Part shown: piece by piece, positions 24,318-33,457 of the stretch
Numbering within the stretch: position 1 is the first letter of the stretch
Layout of the letters: every line of letters begins with the position of its first letter
NCBI GenBank assembly: GCA_902519455.1
Contig: CABYJT010000004.1
Coordinates: 1-39,619, forward strand
DNA: 39,619 nt
Source of the DNA: an uncultured Pelagibacteraceae bacterium
Lineage (GTDB): Bacteria; Pseudomonadota; Alphaproteobacteria; Pelagibacterales; Pelagibacteraceae
Direction of reading: 5' to 3'
Program-made: the position numbers and the translations under genes
The notes under the pieces: model-generated
What the model was told of the DNA's origin: nothing
Database searches by the model: none
What the model saw: the letters and a program-made list of their open reading frames with translations, nothing else

Positions 24318-25232
24318 ATGTCATACGACCCAATCAAGGCAAAATTAGAAAACAATAAAATCATTATTTTAGATGGAGGTATGGGCGCAGAACTAGAAAA
24401 AAATGGTGCTGAGATGGATAAGCATATGTGGTGTGGGAAGTGTTCTGTTGATCATCCTGAATTAGTTAGAAAAGTGCATGAGGATTATATAAATGCTGGA
24501 GCCGATGTAATTACGACTAATACTTATAGTACTACTCCTATATCAATGAGACAATATGGTTATGAAGACTCTATAGAAAAATTCAATCAAAAAAGTGTTA
24601 AGGTTGCAAGAGAAGCAATTGAAAATACTAACAACAAAACTGCATTAGCTGGAAGTGTATCAACTTTTGGAAACTTTTATAAACTTGGTATCAAAGCAAT
24701 GATACCTGGTTTTCATGAACAACTAAAAATTTTATCTGAAGCTGGAGTAGACTTAATTATTTTAGAGGCTATGTCCTCACAAGCTGACATAGTTGAAACT
24801 ATGTTAAATTGTTCAACAAAAGTAAATATACCAGTTTGGTTATCTGTATCATGCGTAATGGATGATCGAAAAAATATAATGCTTGGATATAATGATACAA
24901 TTGACTCTGATACACATGTCTATGAAAACTTTGAGACATCCATAAATAATTTTAAAAAATTACACAGTGGTCCAATATTGGTTGCTCATTCAGATATAAA
25001 TATTACAGGAAAAGCAATTGAAACCGCAAAGAAGAATTATGAAGGAATAGTTGGAGCATATCCAAATAAAGGTTATTATGAAAAACCACACTGGCGATTT
25101 GTAGATGATATGACGCCAGCCGGATATTTAAATGAAGTTAGGTCATGGATTAAAAATGGAGCTCAGATTATTGGTGGTTGTTGTGGGATCGGAGTAGAGG
25201 AAATAAAAGCAATTTCAATTTTAAAAAACTAA
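24318..25232 (+). CDS. Homocysteine S-methyltransferase family protein (BHMT/MmuM-like), copy 1
   Basis: 304 residues. The barrel starts with IIILDGGMGAELEKNG near 15-30 and ends with the zinc motif IIGGCCGIG (C288, C289), with a third candidate ligand Cys179 in SVSC. These three Cys are the zinc site of Pfam S-methyl_trans enzymes, which transfer a methyl group from betaine, S-methylmethionine or a sulfonium compound to homocysteine, making methionine. The donor is unknown; DMSP or glycine betaine would fit the osmolyte genes nearby. The length is nearer to MmuM-type enzymes than to the ~400-residue mammalian BHMT. A second, distinct copy is encoded at 26864-27853 on the other strand. No SAM riboswitch can fit in the 5-base spacer in front of this gene. 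Confidence 0.87.
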   Translation: MSYDPIKAKLENNKIIILDGGMGAELEKNGAEMDKHMWCGKCSVDHPELVRKVHEDYINAGADVITTNTYSTTPISMRQYGYEDSIEKFNQKSVKVAREAIENTNNKTALAGSVSTFGNFYKLGIKAMIPGFHEQLKILSEAGVDLIILEAMSSQADIVETMLNCSTKVNIPVWLSVSCVMDDRKNIMLGYNDTIDSDTHVYENFETSINNFKKLHSGPILVAHSDINITGKAIETAKKNYEGIVGAYPNKGYYEKPHWRFVDDMTPAGYLNEVRSWIKNGAQIIGGCCGIGVEEIKAISILKN

Positions 25233-25249
25233 AGTATATATTAAATATT

Positions 25250-25702
25250 ATGAGAACATTTATTGGCGGTATTGGCTGTTTTTGGGACGAAAAAAAGTAT
25301 GAGGGCATCAAAGGTATAATATCTACAGAATGCGGTTACTGTGGTGGAGATGAGCCAAACGTTACATACAAGGCAGTTTGTGGTGGAGATACAGGACATA
25401 TAGAAGTGGTCAAAGTTGAGTATGACGATAAAGAAAAGTCATACGAGGACATGGTCAATTTATTTTTTGAATTACACGACTCAACTCAAGTAAATCGACA
25501 GGGTACATATGTGGGAATTCAATACCGTTCAGAAATTTTTTATAAAACAGATGAAGAAAGACAGATTGCAGAAAAAGTTCTAAACGAAGTTAACAGTAAA
25601 TTAGATGGAAAAGTTTCAACTAAGGTATCAAAAGAAAAAAATTATTGTAAAGCAGAAGCTTATCATCAAAAATACGAACAAAAAAAATCATTAAAATATT
25701 GA
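25250..25702 (+). CDS. msrA: Peptide methionine sulfoxide reductase MsrA
   Basis: 150 residues from the ATG at 25250. The frame is open further upstream to 25178, but those 24 codons lie inside the previous gene and precede the conserved start, so the later ATG is chosen. The catalytic Cys10 is in GIGCFWDEKKY, matching the GCFW motif of MsrA. The segments GYCGGDEPNVTYKAVCGGDTGH and QYRSEIFY are followed by YCKAEAYHQKY, all classical MsrA landmarks in slightly divergent form. It reduces methionine-S-sulfoxide in proteins or free methionine in the cytoplasm with thioredoxin. Its position right after a homocysteine methyltransferase gene links methionine formation and methionine repair. Confidence 0.93.
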   Translation: MRTFIGGIGCFWDEKKYEGIKGIISTECGYCGGDEPNVTYKAVCGGDTGHIEVVKVEYDDKEKSYEDMVNLFFELHDSTQVNRQGTYVGIQYRSEIFYKTDEERQIAEKVLNEVNSKLDGKVSTKVSKEKNYCKAEAYHQKYEQKKSLKY

Positions 25703-26862
25703 AGAAAAAAAAATTAGTCTCTGTTAGAAACCCAGAATTAACTACACTTAAAGATAATAAAGCTTCATGGAACCTTCCTAAAACAAGAAGGTTGGGTTAT
25801 AGAAATTTACATAAAATCAATAGATACAGTATTTTTTTAAGATCTGATTTAATATTAAAATTAAACTCTAAACCAAATAAAACTATCGCTAAGTTTCCTT
25901 TAGTAAAGAAGATGACTAAAAATAAATCTTTTTGTTCTTTAATTGTTGGCAACCGTCAAAATATATTATTTGAAAAATATGCTAAAGATTTTAAAAAAAA
26001 TCAGCCTCAAACAATTATGTCCATTACAAAAATGTTCGTTAATTTATTTATTGGAGAATTGGTTACGAACAGATTAATTGATCTTAATAAAAAAGTTTCT
26101 CACTATTTGCCAAAAATTGGAAGCGGATATGCAAACGCAAAGATCCAAGATGTCTTAAACATGAATGTTATAAACTCTTATACTGAAGATTATACTAAGG
26201 CATATTCATCTTCCTTTATGCATGAACCTGTTGGAGGATGGAGGCTGCCTAAAAATCTTAAAAATCATCTAAGTCAGGAAGAATATTTAAATACAATTAA
26301 AAATTCTAAAAATAAAAGTTTAATTAATAATTCTGAATATGCTTATTATAAATCTGCAAATACTGATGTGGTCGGATTATTAATTGAAAAAATTAGTGGA
26401 AGAACTTTAAGAGATTGGGTTTTATCTGCAGTTGAGGCTGCAGGATTTGAAGAAGGATTATATATTGCATCAGATAGATATGGTATGCCTTGGATGTCTG
26501 GAGGTGGTTGCTTAATAACAAGAGACTTTTTACGAATGGGATTACTTTTCGCAAGAAAAGGAATGGGTGTTGGGAATAGAAAAGTTGGATCTTCATCATT
26601 TTTAGACAAAACAATTGTTAATGTAGGACCCAAATATATGAATTTATCAAAAAACAAATATTTATATTATTCAAATTCTACAATGGTTTCAGGCAACATG
26701 ATTGGGCACTCAGGATATGGTGGTCAGTTTCTTGCAACTAATTTTAAAACTGGGAATGTAGCTGCTTTTTTTTCTGTTCTAGAAACGAAATCAGCAACAA
26801 AAGAAAGTTATAAAACTGATATGATAAACATGCTGATAGATTTAGTTAATAAAAAATATTAA
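25699..26862 (+). CDS. Serine hydrolase of the beta-lactamase/penicillin-binding protein family
   Basis: 387 residues. The nucleophile motif SITK (S108 to K111) sits at the start of a helix (TIMSITKMFVN). A Tyr motif is seen at YKSAN, and HSGYGG takes the place of the KTG-type motif; together they identify a class C beta-lactamase-like serine hydrolase (Pfam Beta-lactamase, esterase or D-aminopeptidase relatives). No signal peptide is seen, so the enzyme may act in the cytoplasm. A TTG at 25699 overlaps the msrA stop (TTGA) and is the likely start; no ATG is available before residue 72, too close to the conserved region. The substrate is unknown; resistance to beta-lactams should not be assumed. 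It ends one base before the convergent gene at 26864. Confidence 0.82.
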   Translation: MKKKKLVSVRNPELTTLKDNKASWNLPKTRRLGYRNLHKINRYSIFLRSDLILKLNSKPNKTIAKFPLVKKMTKNKSFCSLIVGNRQNILFEKYAKDFKKNQPQTIMSITKMFVNLFIGELVTNRLIDLNKKVSHYLPKIGSGYANAKIQDVLNMNVINSYTEDYTKAYSSSFMHEPVGGWRLPKNLKNHLSQEEYLNTIKNSKNKSLINNSEYAYYKSANTDVVGLLIEKISGRTLRDWVLSAVEAAGFEEGLYIASDRYGMPWMSGGGCLITRDFLRMGLLFARKGMGVGNRKVGSSSFLDKTIVNVGPKYMNLSKNKYLYYSNSTMVSGNMIGHSGYGGQFLATNFKTGNVAAFFSVLETKSATKESYKTDMINMLIDLVNKKY

Positions 26863-26863
26863 A

Positions 26864-27853
26864 TTAAGAATATCTTTCAATTAGTTTTTTCAGATGTTTG
26901 TCTGTAACACCACAGCACCCGCCAATAATTTGAGTTTGGTTATCAATTAACTTTTCACATTCATTAGCAAATTCTTCTTCTGTAGAAGTCACGATAGCTT
27001 TATGGGACTTTGTATCAAACTTATGTATCTCAGGATAGAACATCATCGGACCATTCCAATTATTTTTAATTACACTCAATCCTTCAAATGCATCTACGAA
27101 CCAGGTATGCATGATACCATAAACATCTCCTCCCATATTTGTAAGGGATTTTACGATATCATTTAATAGTACAATTTTATCGTCAGGAATAAATTTTGGT
27201 TGCTCTTTATATTTGGTTTCATCGTAAATTAACGAATTTTCTTTTTCCGCACTAAAATTTCTGCCAATAACACTATTATCAAATTTGCTTATACAAGAAC
27301 TTAATCCAACCCAAACTGGTAATTCAGTTTCTAAGGCAGCATTCAATAAAATTTTTGAATGATCAACATCAAGTAACATTTCTAAAATTAAAACATCTGA
27401 CCCTTCCTCTTTAAGAATTTTTGCAGCTTCTTTATAATTTTGTTCCTCCTGTTTAAAAGAAGGTATGTACTTAGGATTTGGCACAAATTCATTTTCCTTT
27501 AATGAAAAAAAATTTGATAAACTTCCAGCAACCCCAATTTTACTTTCCTTACCTTTATTTTTAATTGCTTGTCTGGATAATTTTAATGATTGAATAATAA
27601 ATTCTTTAACTTCAGCTCCACGATTTATACTTTCAAGATTATGTCTGGTTGAACTAAAAGTATTTGCAGTAATTAGATCACAACCAGCATCAATAAACTT
27701 TTCATGAACCTTAATTACTATTTCTGGAGATGATATTGAGGCTAAGGCAGAAAAAGCAGGAGACATTTCACCTCCCAATTTTGCAATTTCAGAACCGTTT
27801 CCACCGTCTAAGAATATTTTTGAATTTGATTTTAACTTTTCTTTAAAAAGCAT
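26864..27853 (-). CDS. Homocysteine S-methyltransferase family protein, copy 2
   Basis: 329 residues. It starts with KIFLDGGNGSEIAKLGGEM near 13-31 and carries the zinc Cys pair in QIIGGCCGVTDKH near the C-terminus and a third candidate in GLSSCISKF. This is the same family as the gene at 24318-25232, but the two proteins differ widely, so they are not a recent duplicate. It would methylate homocysteine from an unidentified donor. The ATG directly abuts the stop of the EamA gene, and the gene is the last of a four-gene minus-strand operon (iron alcohol dehydrogenase, amidase, EamA, this gene). An SxM-type donor such as S-methylmethionine or a betaine is possible; the sequence does not decide. 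Confidence 0.86.
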   Translation of the reverse strand: MLFKEKLKSNSKIFLDGGNGSEIAKLGGEMSPAFSALASISSPEIVIKVHEKFIDAGCDLITANTFSSTRHNLESINRGAEVKEFIIQSLKLSRQAIKNKGKESKIGVAGSLSNFFSLKENEFVPNPKYIPSFKQEEQNYKEAAKILKEEGSDVLILEMLLDVDHSKILLNAALETELPVWVGLSSCISKFDNSVIGRNFSAEKENSLIYDETKYKEQPKFIPDDKIVLLNDIVKSLTNMGGDVYGIMHTWFVDAFEGLSVIKNNWNGPMMFYPEIHKFDTKSHKAIVTSTEEEFANECEKLIDNQTQIIGGCCGVTDKHLKKLIERYS

Positions 27854-28747
27854 TTATTTTTCGTCTTTTGGTGCAAGCACCACGGCTAATACTCCTCCTA
27901 ATACAATCATTGTACTTCCAACAACTTCTCGCCAACCAAATGTTTCGTCTGTTAAAATACCAGCAGAAATAACTCCAACAACTACTTCGCTTAAATATAA
28001 TATAGCACAAAGACCTGCTCCTAATACTGAGGGTGACCACATGATAACTACCCCTGTTGGAATAAAATAAAATACTGAAATAAGAACTAAAAAAGTAAAC
28101 ATTGATGTGAAAGCTTCAATAGGTGGCATAGGTCCTAGATAATCTTTTAAAATAAAGCCTGCAAAAATATTAAATATAGTTCCATAAACAAAAAATGAAA
28201 ATATTACAGGAAAAACACCATCTGTTTTTGTAATTTCTAAACGTACTAGGCCAGCTCCAAAAAGTACACCTCCGACCAGTGCCAACAAATCACCTGCATT
28301 TTGTGGTAATGGTATAATATTAGATTGACTGAATACAACCCACAAACCTCCAAGTGCTAAACTTAGCGTTAAAACCCTTTCTAAACCGGGTCTTTTCTTT
28401 AAAAAATATATTTCAAATATGGTTGTCCAGATAGGTATCATGTAAAACATGATCAATGCTCGAACAACATCTGTTAATAAAAAACTTAAAGCGTAACATA
28501 TAAAACCACTACCAGTTAAAAAACCAACAAAGGGAATTTCTAATCCTGATGTTCGACCTTTAAATTTTCTCCATAAAGAGAAGGGTGTAAGCAATATAAT
28601 ACCAATCATCATTTGAGAAATAGTTCCCCAACCTCCAGTAAGACCACCATCCTCTAAAATTCTTTGAGGAAGCCAATAAACTCCCCATGATCCAGCAGCT
28701 ATGGCTAATGCAAAAGCTATTTTAAAGTGATGTTTGTGTCTGACCAT
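27854..28747 (-). CDS. EamA/DMT-family membrane transporter (second of three)
   Basis: 297 residues with about ten membrane helices in two halves. The segment LTDVVRALIMFYMIPIWT in the first half and SPSVLGAGLCAILYLSEVV in the second correspond to the EamA repeats. Its ATG overlaps the stop of the amidase gene by one base (TAATG), and its own stop directly adjoins the next start, so it is tightly coupled in the operon. Such proteins mostly export small metabolites; it may remove a product of the amidase or the methyltransferase. The direction of transport and substrate are not visible in the sequence. Confidence 0.87.
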   Translation of the reverse strand: MVRHKHHFKIAFALAIAAGSWGVYWLPQRILEDGGLTGGWGTISQMMIGIILLTPFSLWRKFKGRTSGLEIPFVGFLTGSGFICYALSFLLTDVVRALIMFYMIPIWTTIFEIYFLKKRPGLERVLTLSLALGGLWVVFSQSNIIPLPQNAGDLLALVGGVLFGAGLVRLEITKTDGVFPVIFSFFVYGTIFNIFAGFILKDYLGPMPPIEAFTSMFTFLVLISVFYFIPTGVVIMWSPSVLGAGLCAILYLSEVVVGVISAGILTDETFGWREVVGSTMIVLGGVLAVVLAPKDEK

Positions 28748-30165
28748 TAATTTAGATTTGGTTTATGGTTTGAAAAATTAAAAATTTCCTCATATTTTTT
28801 TGCAAAAGACATCACTTTTAAATCTTCTTTTTGCTTAGCTATAATTTGTATGCCAATTGGAAATCCATCTTTATTAAACCCAATAGGTAATGAAATCGAT
28901 GGTAAGTAAAAAAGACTAGCAAATATATGGATTTCGATCCATCTATGGTAAGTATCCATTGGTTGATCATTAATTTTTTCAGGGTGTCTTAAATTTTTGT
29001 CAAAAGGGAATGTTTGTTGAGATGGTAAAGCCAAAAAATCAAAACTCCCGAATAAATTATTTACATCATTTGATAGTTCAATTCTTGAACTAAGAGCAAA
29101 TTTAACATCTTCCTCTGTGAGCTTAATGCCTTTATTGTATTCCCATATCGCCTGTGGTGTCATTTGATTAATTTCCTTAATGTTCATTGTAATAATATCT
29201 TCATAAATACTTTTAGCCCTTAATGTTCCCCAGCAAGTCCATAATTTATGAGCATCTATTTTTGGTTTTAAGTATTCAATTATAACTTTATTTTTTTGAA
29301 GACTATTTAATAGTTTATTACTCATTTCAACTAACTCAGGATCATATTGATAATTACTATTCATATCAGATAACCATCCTATCTTTATATTTGAAAATTC
29401 TTGATCACTTATGTTGGTATCTTTAAATGAGTTTGTTAAACTAAAAGAGATTGGATCCTCTTTGTGTTCTCCAGCAATTACATCTAAAAGAATAGCCATA
29501 TCATCTGGTGTTCTTGCAAGGCATCCTGGAGTTGAGATAATTGGGAGATTTTTTTTTTTATCATTTGTTCGATAGTCAGGCAAAAGTCCTGGTGTTGGTC
29601 TAAAACCATATACATTTGCATAGGCTGCAGGAGTTCTGCAAGAACCCATCATATCTGTTCCATCTGCAAATGGTAGTAACTCAGCCGCAACGGCGACACC
29701 TGCTCCACCACTCGATCCTCCTGATGATTGAGTATTACCATAAATATTTGGTGTAATTCCAAATAGTCTATTTGCTGTATGTGCACCTACGCCTAGTTCT
29801 GCAGTATTAGTTTTGCCTATCATGATGCCACCAGCATCTAATTGACGATCAACAATAATAGAATTTTTTTTTGGGAAATAATCTTTATATCCTGGAAAAC
29901 CATAAGTAGTTGGAAAGTCCACTACATCTAATAAATCTTTTGATGCCAAAGGAAGACCAAACAATGGTTTACTTTTATCAAAGTGTCTATCTTTATCATT
30001 AGCCTCATTTAGTATTTGTTCTTCATCTTTAATTGAGACAATGGCGTTTAGAGAAGGGTTATATTTTTTAATTCTTTCTAAGTAAAAGTTAACAACTTCT
30101 CTTACTGAAATCTCTTTTTTATTAATTAAAGAGATAATTTCTTTAATTGATCTATTTTCAAGCAT
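28747..30165 (-). CDS. Amidase signature family enzyme
   Basis: 472 residues, the usual amidase length. The Ser-cisSer-Lys triad can be placed: Lys76 in LPLASKDLLD, the cis-Ser in SSGGSSGGAGVAVA near 151-152, and the nucleophile Ser175 in GTDMMGSCRTPA. The last motif departs from the common GSDTGGSIR, with MM in place of TG, so the substrate pocket may differ. Members hydrolyse amides to acid and ammonia, or act in GatA and hydrolases of urea-type compounds; GatA itself is unlikely because gatB and gatC are absent. The gene lies 12 bases after the iron alcohol dehydrogenase gene and overlaps the EamA gene by one base. It may release ammonia from an amide taken up for nitrogen, which is inference. 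Confidence 0.9.
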   Translation of the reverse strand: MLENRSIKEIISLINKKEISVREVVNFYLERIKKYNPSLNAIVSIKDEEQILNEANDKDRHFDKSKPLFGLPLASKDLLDVVDFPTTYGFPGYKDYFPKKNSIIVDRQLDAGGIMIGKTNTAELGVGAHTANRLFGITPNIYGNTQSSGGSSGGAGVAVAAELLPFADGTDMMGSCRTPAAYANVYGFRPTPGLLPDYRTNDKKKNLPIISTPGCLARTPDDMAILLDVIAGEHKEDPISFSLTNSFKDTNISDQEFSNIKIGWLSDMNSNYQYDPELVEMSNKLLNSLQKNKVIIEYLKPKIDAHKLWTCWGTLRAKSIYEDIITMNIKEINQMTPQAIWEYNKGIKLTEEDVKFALSSRIELSNDVNNLFGSFDFLALPSQQTFPFDKNLRHPEKINDQPMDTYHRWIEIHIFASLFYLPSISLPIGFNKDGFPIGIQIIAKQKEDLKVMSFAKKYEEIFNFSNHKPNLN

Positions 30166-30177
30166 TAGAATTTACTA

Positions 30178-31368
30178 TTACCGAGCTTTTTTTATAGATG
30201 CTAGAGTAATTTCCTTTATTTCTTCTAAAGTTGCTTTTCTAGGATTTTGTCCAAAGGCTTGATCCTTCATTGATTTTTCAGCTATTCTATCAACACAATC
30301 TTCAGGTACACCAATTTCACTTAAACTTTTTGGAATTTTAATTCTATCAAGAATGTTTTCAATGTTTGATATAAATGCATCTACAGAATGATCTTTAAAT
30401 TGCATAGCCTCTGACATTCTTTTAACTTTTTCTTCCATACCTGGTAGATTATATTTTAAAACTACAGGTAATATTATTGCATTCGTTAGTCCGTGATGAG
30501 TATTGTATTCGGCTCCAACCATATGAGCAATAGCATGTACTAATCCTAAACCTTTTAAAAAAGAAATTCCTGCTAAACAAGATCCAACATGCATTCCACC
30601 TCTTGCAACTATATTGCTAGGATCTTCTACAGCTGTGACTAAAGATTTTGATATCAAAGATAAACCTTCTAACGCTGCACCATCACACATTGGATTGAAA
30701 CCAGGAACACAATAACCCTCTATACCATGGATTAAAGCATCTGCACCAGTCCACGCGGTTAGATTTGCTGGCAATCCAATTGTAAGTTCTGGATCTAACA
30801 ATGCTAAGGAAGGTCTAACATCTGGATGCCACATACAAAATTTCATGCCTTCTTTTAAATAAGTAACCATAGCTGAAATTTCTGTTTCAGCTCCAGTTCC
30901 AGCAGTTGTTGGAATAGTTATAATTTTTGGAAAAGGATTATCCTTGCTAATTTTAGGTGGAGTTAATTCAAACTCAAAATCTCTTAATGGAACGTCATTG
31001 TTTGCTGTGAGGCAAATTAATTTGCCTCCATCCATAGCACTACCTCCGCCAATTGCAATTATAGCGTCATGGTTACCATCATTAAATTTACTAACACCAT
31101 TTGAAACTTCATCTTCTCGCGGATTTGGAGATATATCAAAAAATAAATCTGATTTTATATTTGAGCTATTTAGATAGCTTTGTAAATTTATTACAAATGG
31201 TAATTTTGGGCTTCCTTTATCTGTAACTATTAAAGGATTTTTAATATCTAAATTATTACAGATACTTCCTATTTCTTTTAATCTACCAGGACCATAAGCA
31301 ATGTTAGTAGGAAACGTCCAATCTTGATTGGATAGAATATCAGTTTCATTAAGTTTAAAACTTTGCAT
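30178..31368 (-). CDS. Iron-containing alcohol dehydrogenase
   Basis: 396 residues, typical for the group III (Fe-ADH) family. The NAD-binding GGGSAMDGGKLI near residues 102-113 is followed by TIPTTAGTGAETE. The metal-ligand region reads TGADALIHGIEGY, HAIAHMVGAEYN and HHGLTNA, supplying Asp and three His. It interconverts an alcohol or hydroxyacid and its aldehyde or ketone with NAD(P). It is the first gene of a minus-strand operon and diverges from an EamA gene with a 36-base gap, so promoters for both must be compact. The specific alcohol is unknown; maleylacetate reductase and hydroxybutyrate dehydrogenases share the fold. Confidence 0.92.
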   Translation of the reverse strand: MQSFKLNETDILSNQDWTFPTNIAYGPGRLKEIGSICNNLDIKNPLIVTDKGSPKLPFVINLQSYLNSSNIKSDLFFDISPNPREDEVSNGVSKFNDGNHDAIIAIGGGSAMDGGKLICLTANNDVPLRDFEFELTPPKISKDNPFPKIITIPTTAGTGAETEISAMVTYLKEGMKFCMWHPDVRPSLALLDPELTIGLPANLTAWTGADALIHGIEGYCVPGFNPMCDGAALEGLSLISKSLVTAVEDPSNIVARGGMHVGSCLAGISFLKGLGLVHAIAHMVGAEYNTHHGLTNAIILPVVLKYNLPGMEEKVKRMSEAMQFKDHSVDAFISNIENILDRIKIPKSLSEIGVPEDCVDRIAEKSMKDQAFGQNPRKATLEEIKEITLASIKKAR

Positions 31369-31404
31369 ATCCTAGATAAAGTATACAATTTTAAAAAATT
31401 ATAA

Positions 31405-32337
31405 ATGAATATTTCGTCCGAAAAAACAGATTTAAAAAATACTTATCTGGCAATAGTTACAATGCTCTTAGCAATTCTATGCGTAGACATGTATATGGTT
31501 GTAATTAAGTTTTTAGGAGATGAGTATTCGGTAATTCAGCTTGCTGTTTTTAGAAATATTGCAGGTGTTATTCCTCTTTTTGTTCTAATTCTATTTACAA
31601 GAGAGTATTTCTCAATTTTCAAAAATTTAAACAACAAATTTATAATTTTAAGCTTTTTAAGAGGACTTGCTTTCTTGTCTATGAATATCTTCATATTTAT
31701 TTCAGTAATTAACCTTGAATTTGCAACTGCAATGGTTCTTACATTTTCGTCACCATTTTTCATAGTAATTTTATCAATAATTTTTTTAAATGATAAAGTG
31801 GGTATTTATAGATGGTCAGCAATATTTATTGGATTTTTTGGAGTTGTTTTAATTGTTCAGCCAGGAAGCGACATATTTAGTTTTTATTCAATATTTCCAA
31901 TATTAACTGCAATTGCTTGGGCTTTTACAGTTATAATTTTAAAATTTATACCAAATGGGCACTCAACGGCAAAAATACAACTTTATACTTTAATCTTTAA
32001 TGTAATTGGTGGAATAATATTATTTTTAGCAACCACTGGACATACAGATATTAAAAGTACTCAAGACTTTCTGTTAATGGTATTGACTGGAATACTAGGA
32101 GGGACTGCTGCAATACTTTTTATTTATGCTTATAGATTAATTTCTGCAAGCAAGATGGCATCTTTTGAATATTTTGGTATCCCATCATCTTTTGTTTTAG
32201 GTTGGTGGTTTTTTAATGAGGCGCCTTGGGAACAATTATTTCCTGGAGTTTTTGTGATTGTGTTTGCAGGAATGATAATTATTTGGAGAGATAAGGTTAA
32301 ACAAAAAAGTACTAAGGTAAGTAGAGAGATTAATTAG
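31405..32337 (+). CDS. EamA/DMT-family membrane transporter (third of three)
   Basis: 310 residues with about ten hydrophobic helices in two EamA repeats: INLEFATAMVLTFSSPFFIV in the first half and SASKMASFEYFGIPSSFVLG in the second. This resembles the YdcZ/RhaT-like and S-adenosylmethionine-uptake-like branch of the DMT superfamily, which has members of either direction. It stands alone, divergent from the iron alcohol dehydrogenase gene, and its last 8 bases overlap the 3' end of the convergent proV gene. It differs clearly from the two other EamA proteins in the window. Its substrate is unknown. Confidence 0.86.
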   Translation: MNISSEKTDLKNTYLAIVTMLLAILCVDMYMVVIKFLGDEYSVIQLAVFRNIAGVIPLFVLILFTREYFSIFKNLNNKFIILSFLRGLAFLSMNIFIFISVINLEFATAMVLTFSSPFFIVILSIIFLNDKVGIYRWSAIFIGFFGVVLIVQPGSDIFSFYSIFPILTAIAWAFTVIILKFIPNGHSTAKIQLYTLIFNVIGGIILFLATTGHTDIKSTQDFLLMVLTGILGGTAAILFIYAYRLISASKMASFEYFGIPSSFVLGWWFFNEAPWEQLFPGVFVIVFAGMIIIWRDKVKQKSTKVSREIN

Positions 32338-33376
32338 CAGACTTCATTGACTTCATAACTATTGCTCTATCAATTTCACCAATCAATTTTCCTGTATCTG
32401 TATCTACGACTGGAAATTTCTGATCTGTATCAACTAGTTTATCAATCAATGTCTCAATTTTTGAATCATGTGGAATATTATTAGATCCATCTTCAAACAA
32501 TTTTTTTGTATCATCACAACAATCTTCTCTCATTACCTTGCTTGCACTTAATACTTTATATTTTGGAACATCTTCACAGAAATCTTTTACATATTGATCT
32601 TTAGGATTTGCAACAATTTCCTCTGGAGTACCAACTTGTGAAACCTCTCCATCTTTCATAATAGCAATATGATCTCCCATCTTTATGGCTTCTAAGAAAT
32701 CGTGCGTAATAAAAACCATTGTCTTTTGAAGTTTTTCTTGAATTTTTAACAATTCATCCTGCATTTCTCTTCTAATTAGTGGGTCAAGTGCAGAAAAAGG
32801 TTCATCAAAAATTAAGATTTCTGGATCAACTGCAAGTGCCCTTGCTAGTCCAACTCTTTGTTGCATACCACCAGAAAGTTCTCTTGGATAATTATTGTGC
32901 CAACCTTCCAAGCCTACCATTTTTAAAACCTCCATTGACTTTTCTATTCGATCATTTTTTTTGTTACCTCTAATCTCTAGTCCATAACCAATATTTTCAA
33001 CTACTGTTCTATGTGGGAATAATCCAAAGTGTTGAAAAACCATACTCATTTTATTTCTTCTTAAATCTAAAAGGTCTCTTCCATTCATTTTTGTTACATC
33101 AACATCATCCATTTTAACTGTACCAGAAGTTGGTTCAATTAATCGTGAAATACATCTAACTAAAGTTGATTTTCCACTTCCAGATAAACCCATTACAACA
33201 AATGTTTCACCTTTCTCAATTGAAAAGCTTACATCTTTAACGGCAACGACATGTCCAGTTTTTTCTTGAACTTCTTTTATTGATAAATTTTTATCTAAAT
33301 CTTTAATAATTCTTTTTTCGTCTGGGCCAAATAATTTCCAAACATTAGTACAAGTTATTTTTGCTTGATTGCTCAT
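32330..33376 (-). CDS. proV: Glycine betaine/proline-type ABC transporter ATP-binding protein (ProV/OpuAA), copy 1
   Basis: 348 residues. Walker A is GLSGSGKST near 68-76, the Q-loop is [14 protein letters not shown], the signature LSGGMQQR and Walker [15 protein letters not shown]. The ~35-residue N-terminal stretch before the core strand ([14 protein letters not shown] and [17 protein letters not shown]) is typical of ProV/OpuAA. The C-terminal part after 240 contains a shortened CBS-type region ([16 protein letters not shown], then [17 protein letters not shown]), probably osmosensing or regulatory. It powers the ProW/ProX system encoded divergently, 81 bases away, instead of sitting in one operon with it. 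A second copy begins at 38601. The C-terminus overlaps the convergent EamA gene by 8 bases. Confidence 0.93.
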   Translation of the reverse strand: MSNQAKITCTNVWKLFGPDEKRIIKDLDKNLSIKEVQEKTGHVVAVKDVSFSIEKGETFVVMGLSGSGKSTLVRCISRLIEPTSGTVKMDDVDVTKMNGRDLLDLRRNKMSMVFQHFGLFPHRTVVENIGYGLEIRGNKKNDRIEKSMEVLKMVGLEGWHNNYPRELSGGMQQRVGLARALAVDPEILIFDEPFSALDPLIRREMQDELLKIQEKLQKTMVFITHDFLEAIKMGDHIAIMKDGEVSQVGTPEEIVANPKDQYVKDFCEDVPKYKVLSASKVMREDCCDDTKKLFEDGSNNIPHDSKIETLIDKLVDTDQKFPVVDTDTGKLIGEIDRAIVMKSMKSAN

Positions 33377-33380
33377 ATTT

Positions 33381-33396
33381 TGTTATTTTAATAACA
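33381..33396. promoter_or_regulatory. Palindromic operator-like site between proV and proW
   Basis: TGTTATT (33381-33387) and AATAACA (33390-33396) form a perfect 7-bp inverted repeat around two central bases, just 4 bases upstream of the proV start and about 62 bases before proW. Its symmetry and place in the only divergent promoter region of this transporter make it a candidate regulator site. AT-rich sequence makes chance palindromes common, so confidence is low. Confidence 0.3.
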
Positions 33397-33457
33397 TAAA
33401 AATAGACAATATTTTCCTTTAAAAGTAAAATTATTTATTTTAAAATTTTAAATAATT

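Noticed and set aside
25178-25249. Longer N-terminus for MsrA
   Set aside because: The extra 24 codons lie inside the homocysteine methyltransferase gene in another frame, and MsrA conservation starts right after the ATG at 25250.
25699-26862. Beta-lactam resistance gene
   Set aside because: The SxxK family includes many esterases and peptidases, there is no signal peptide, and the Tyr and KTG motifs are atypical.
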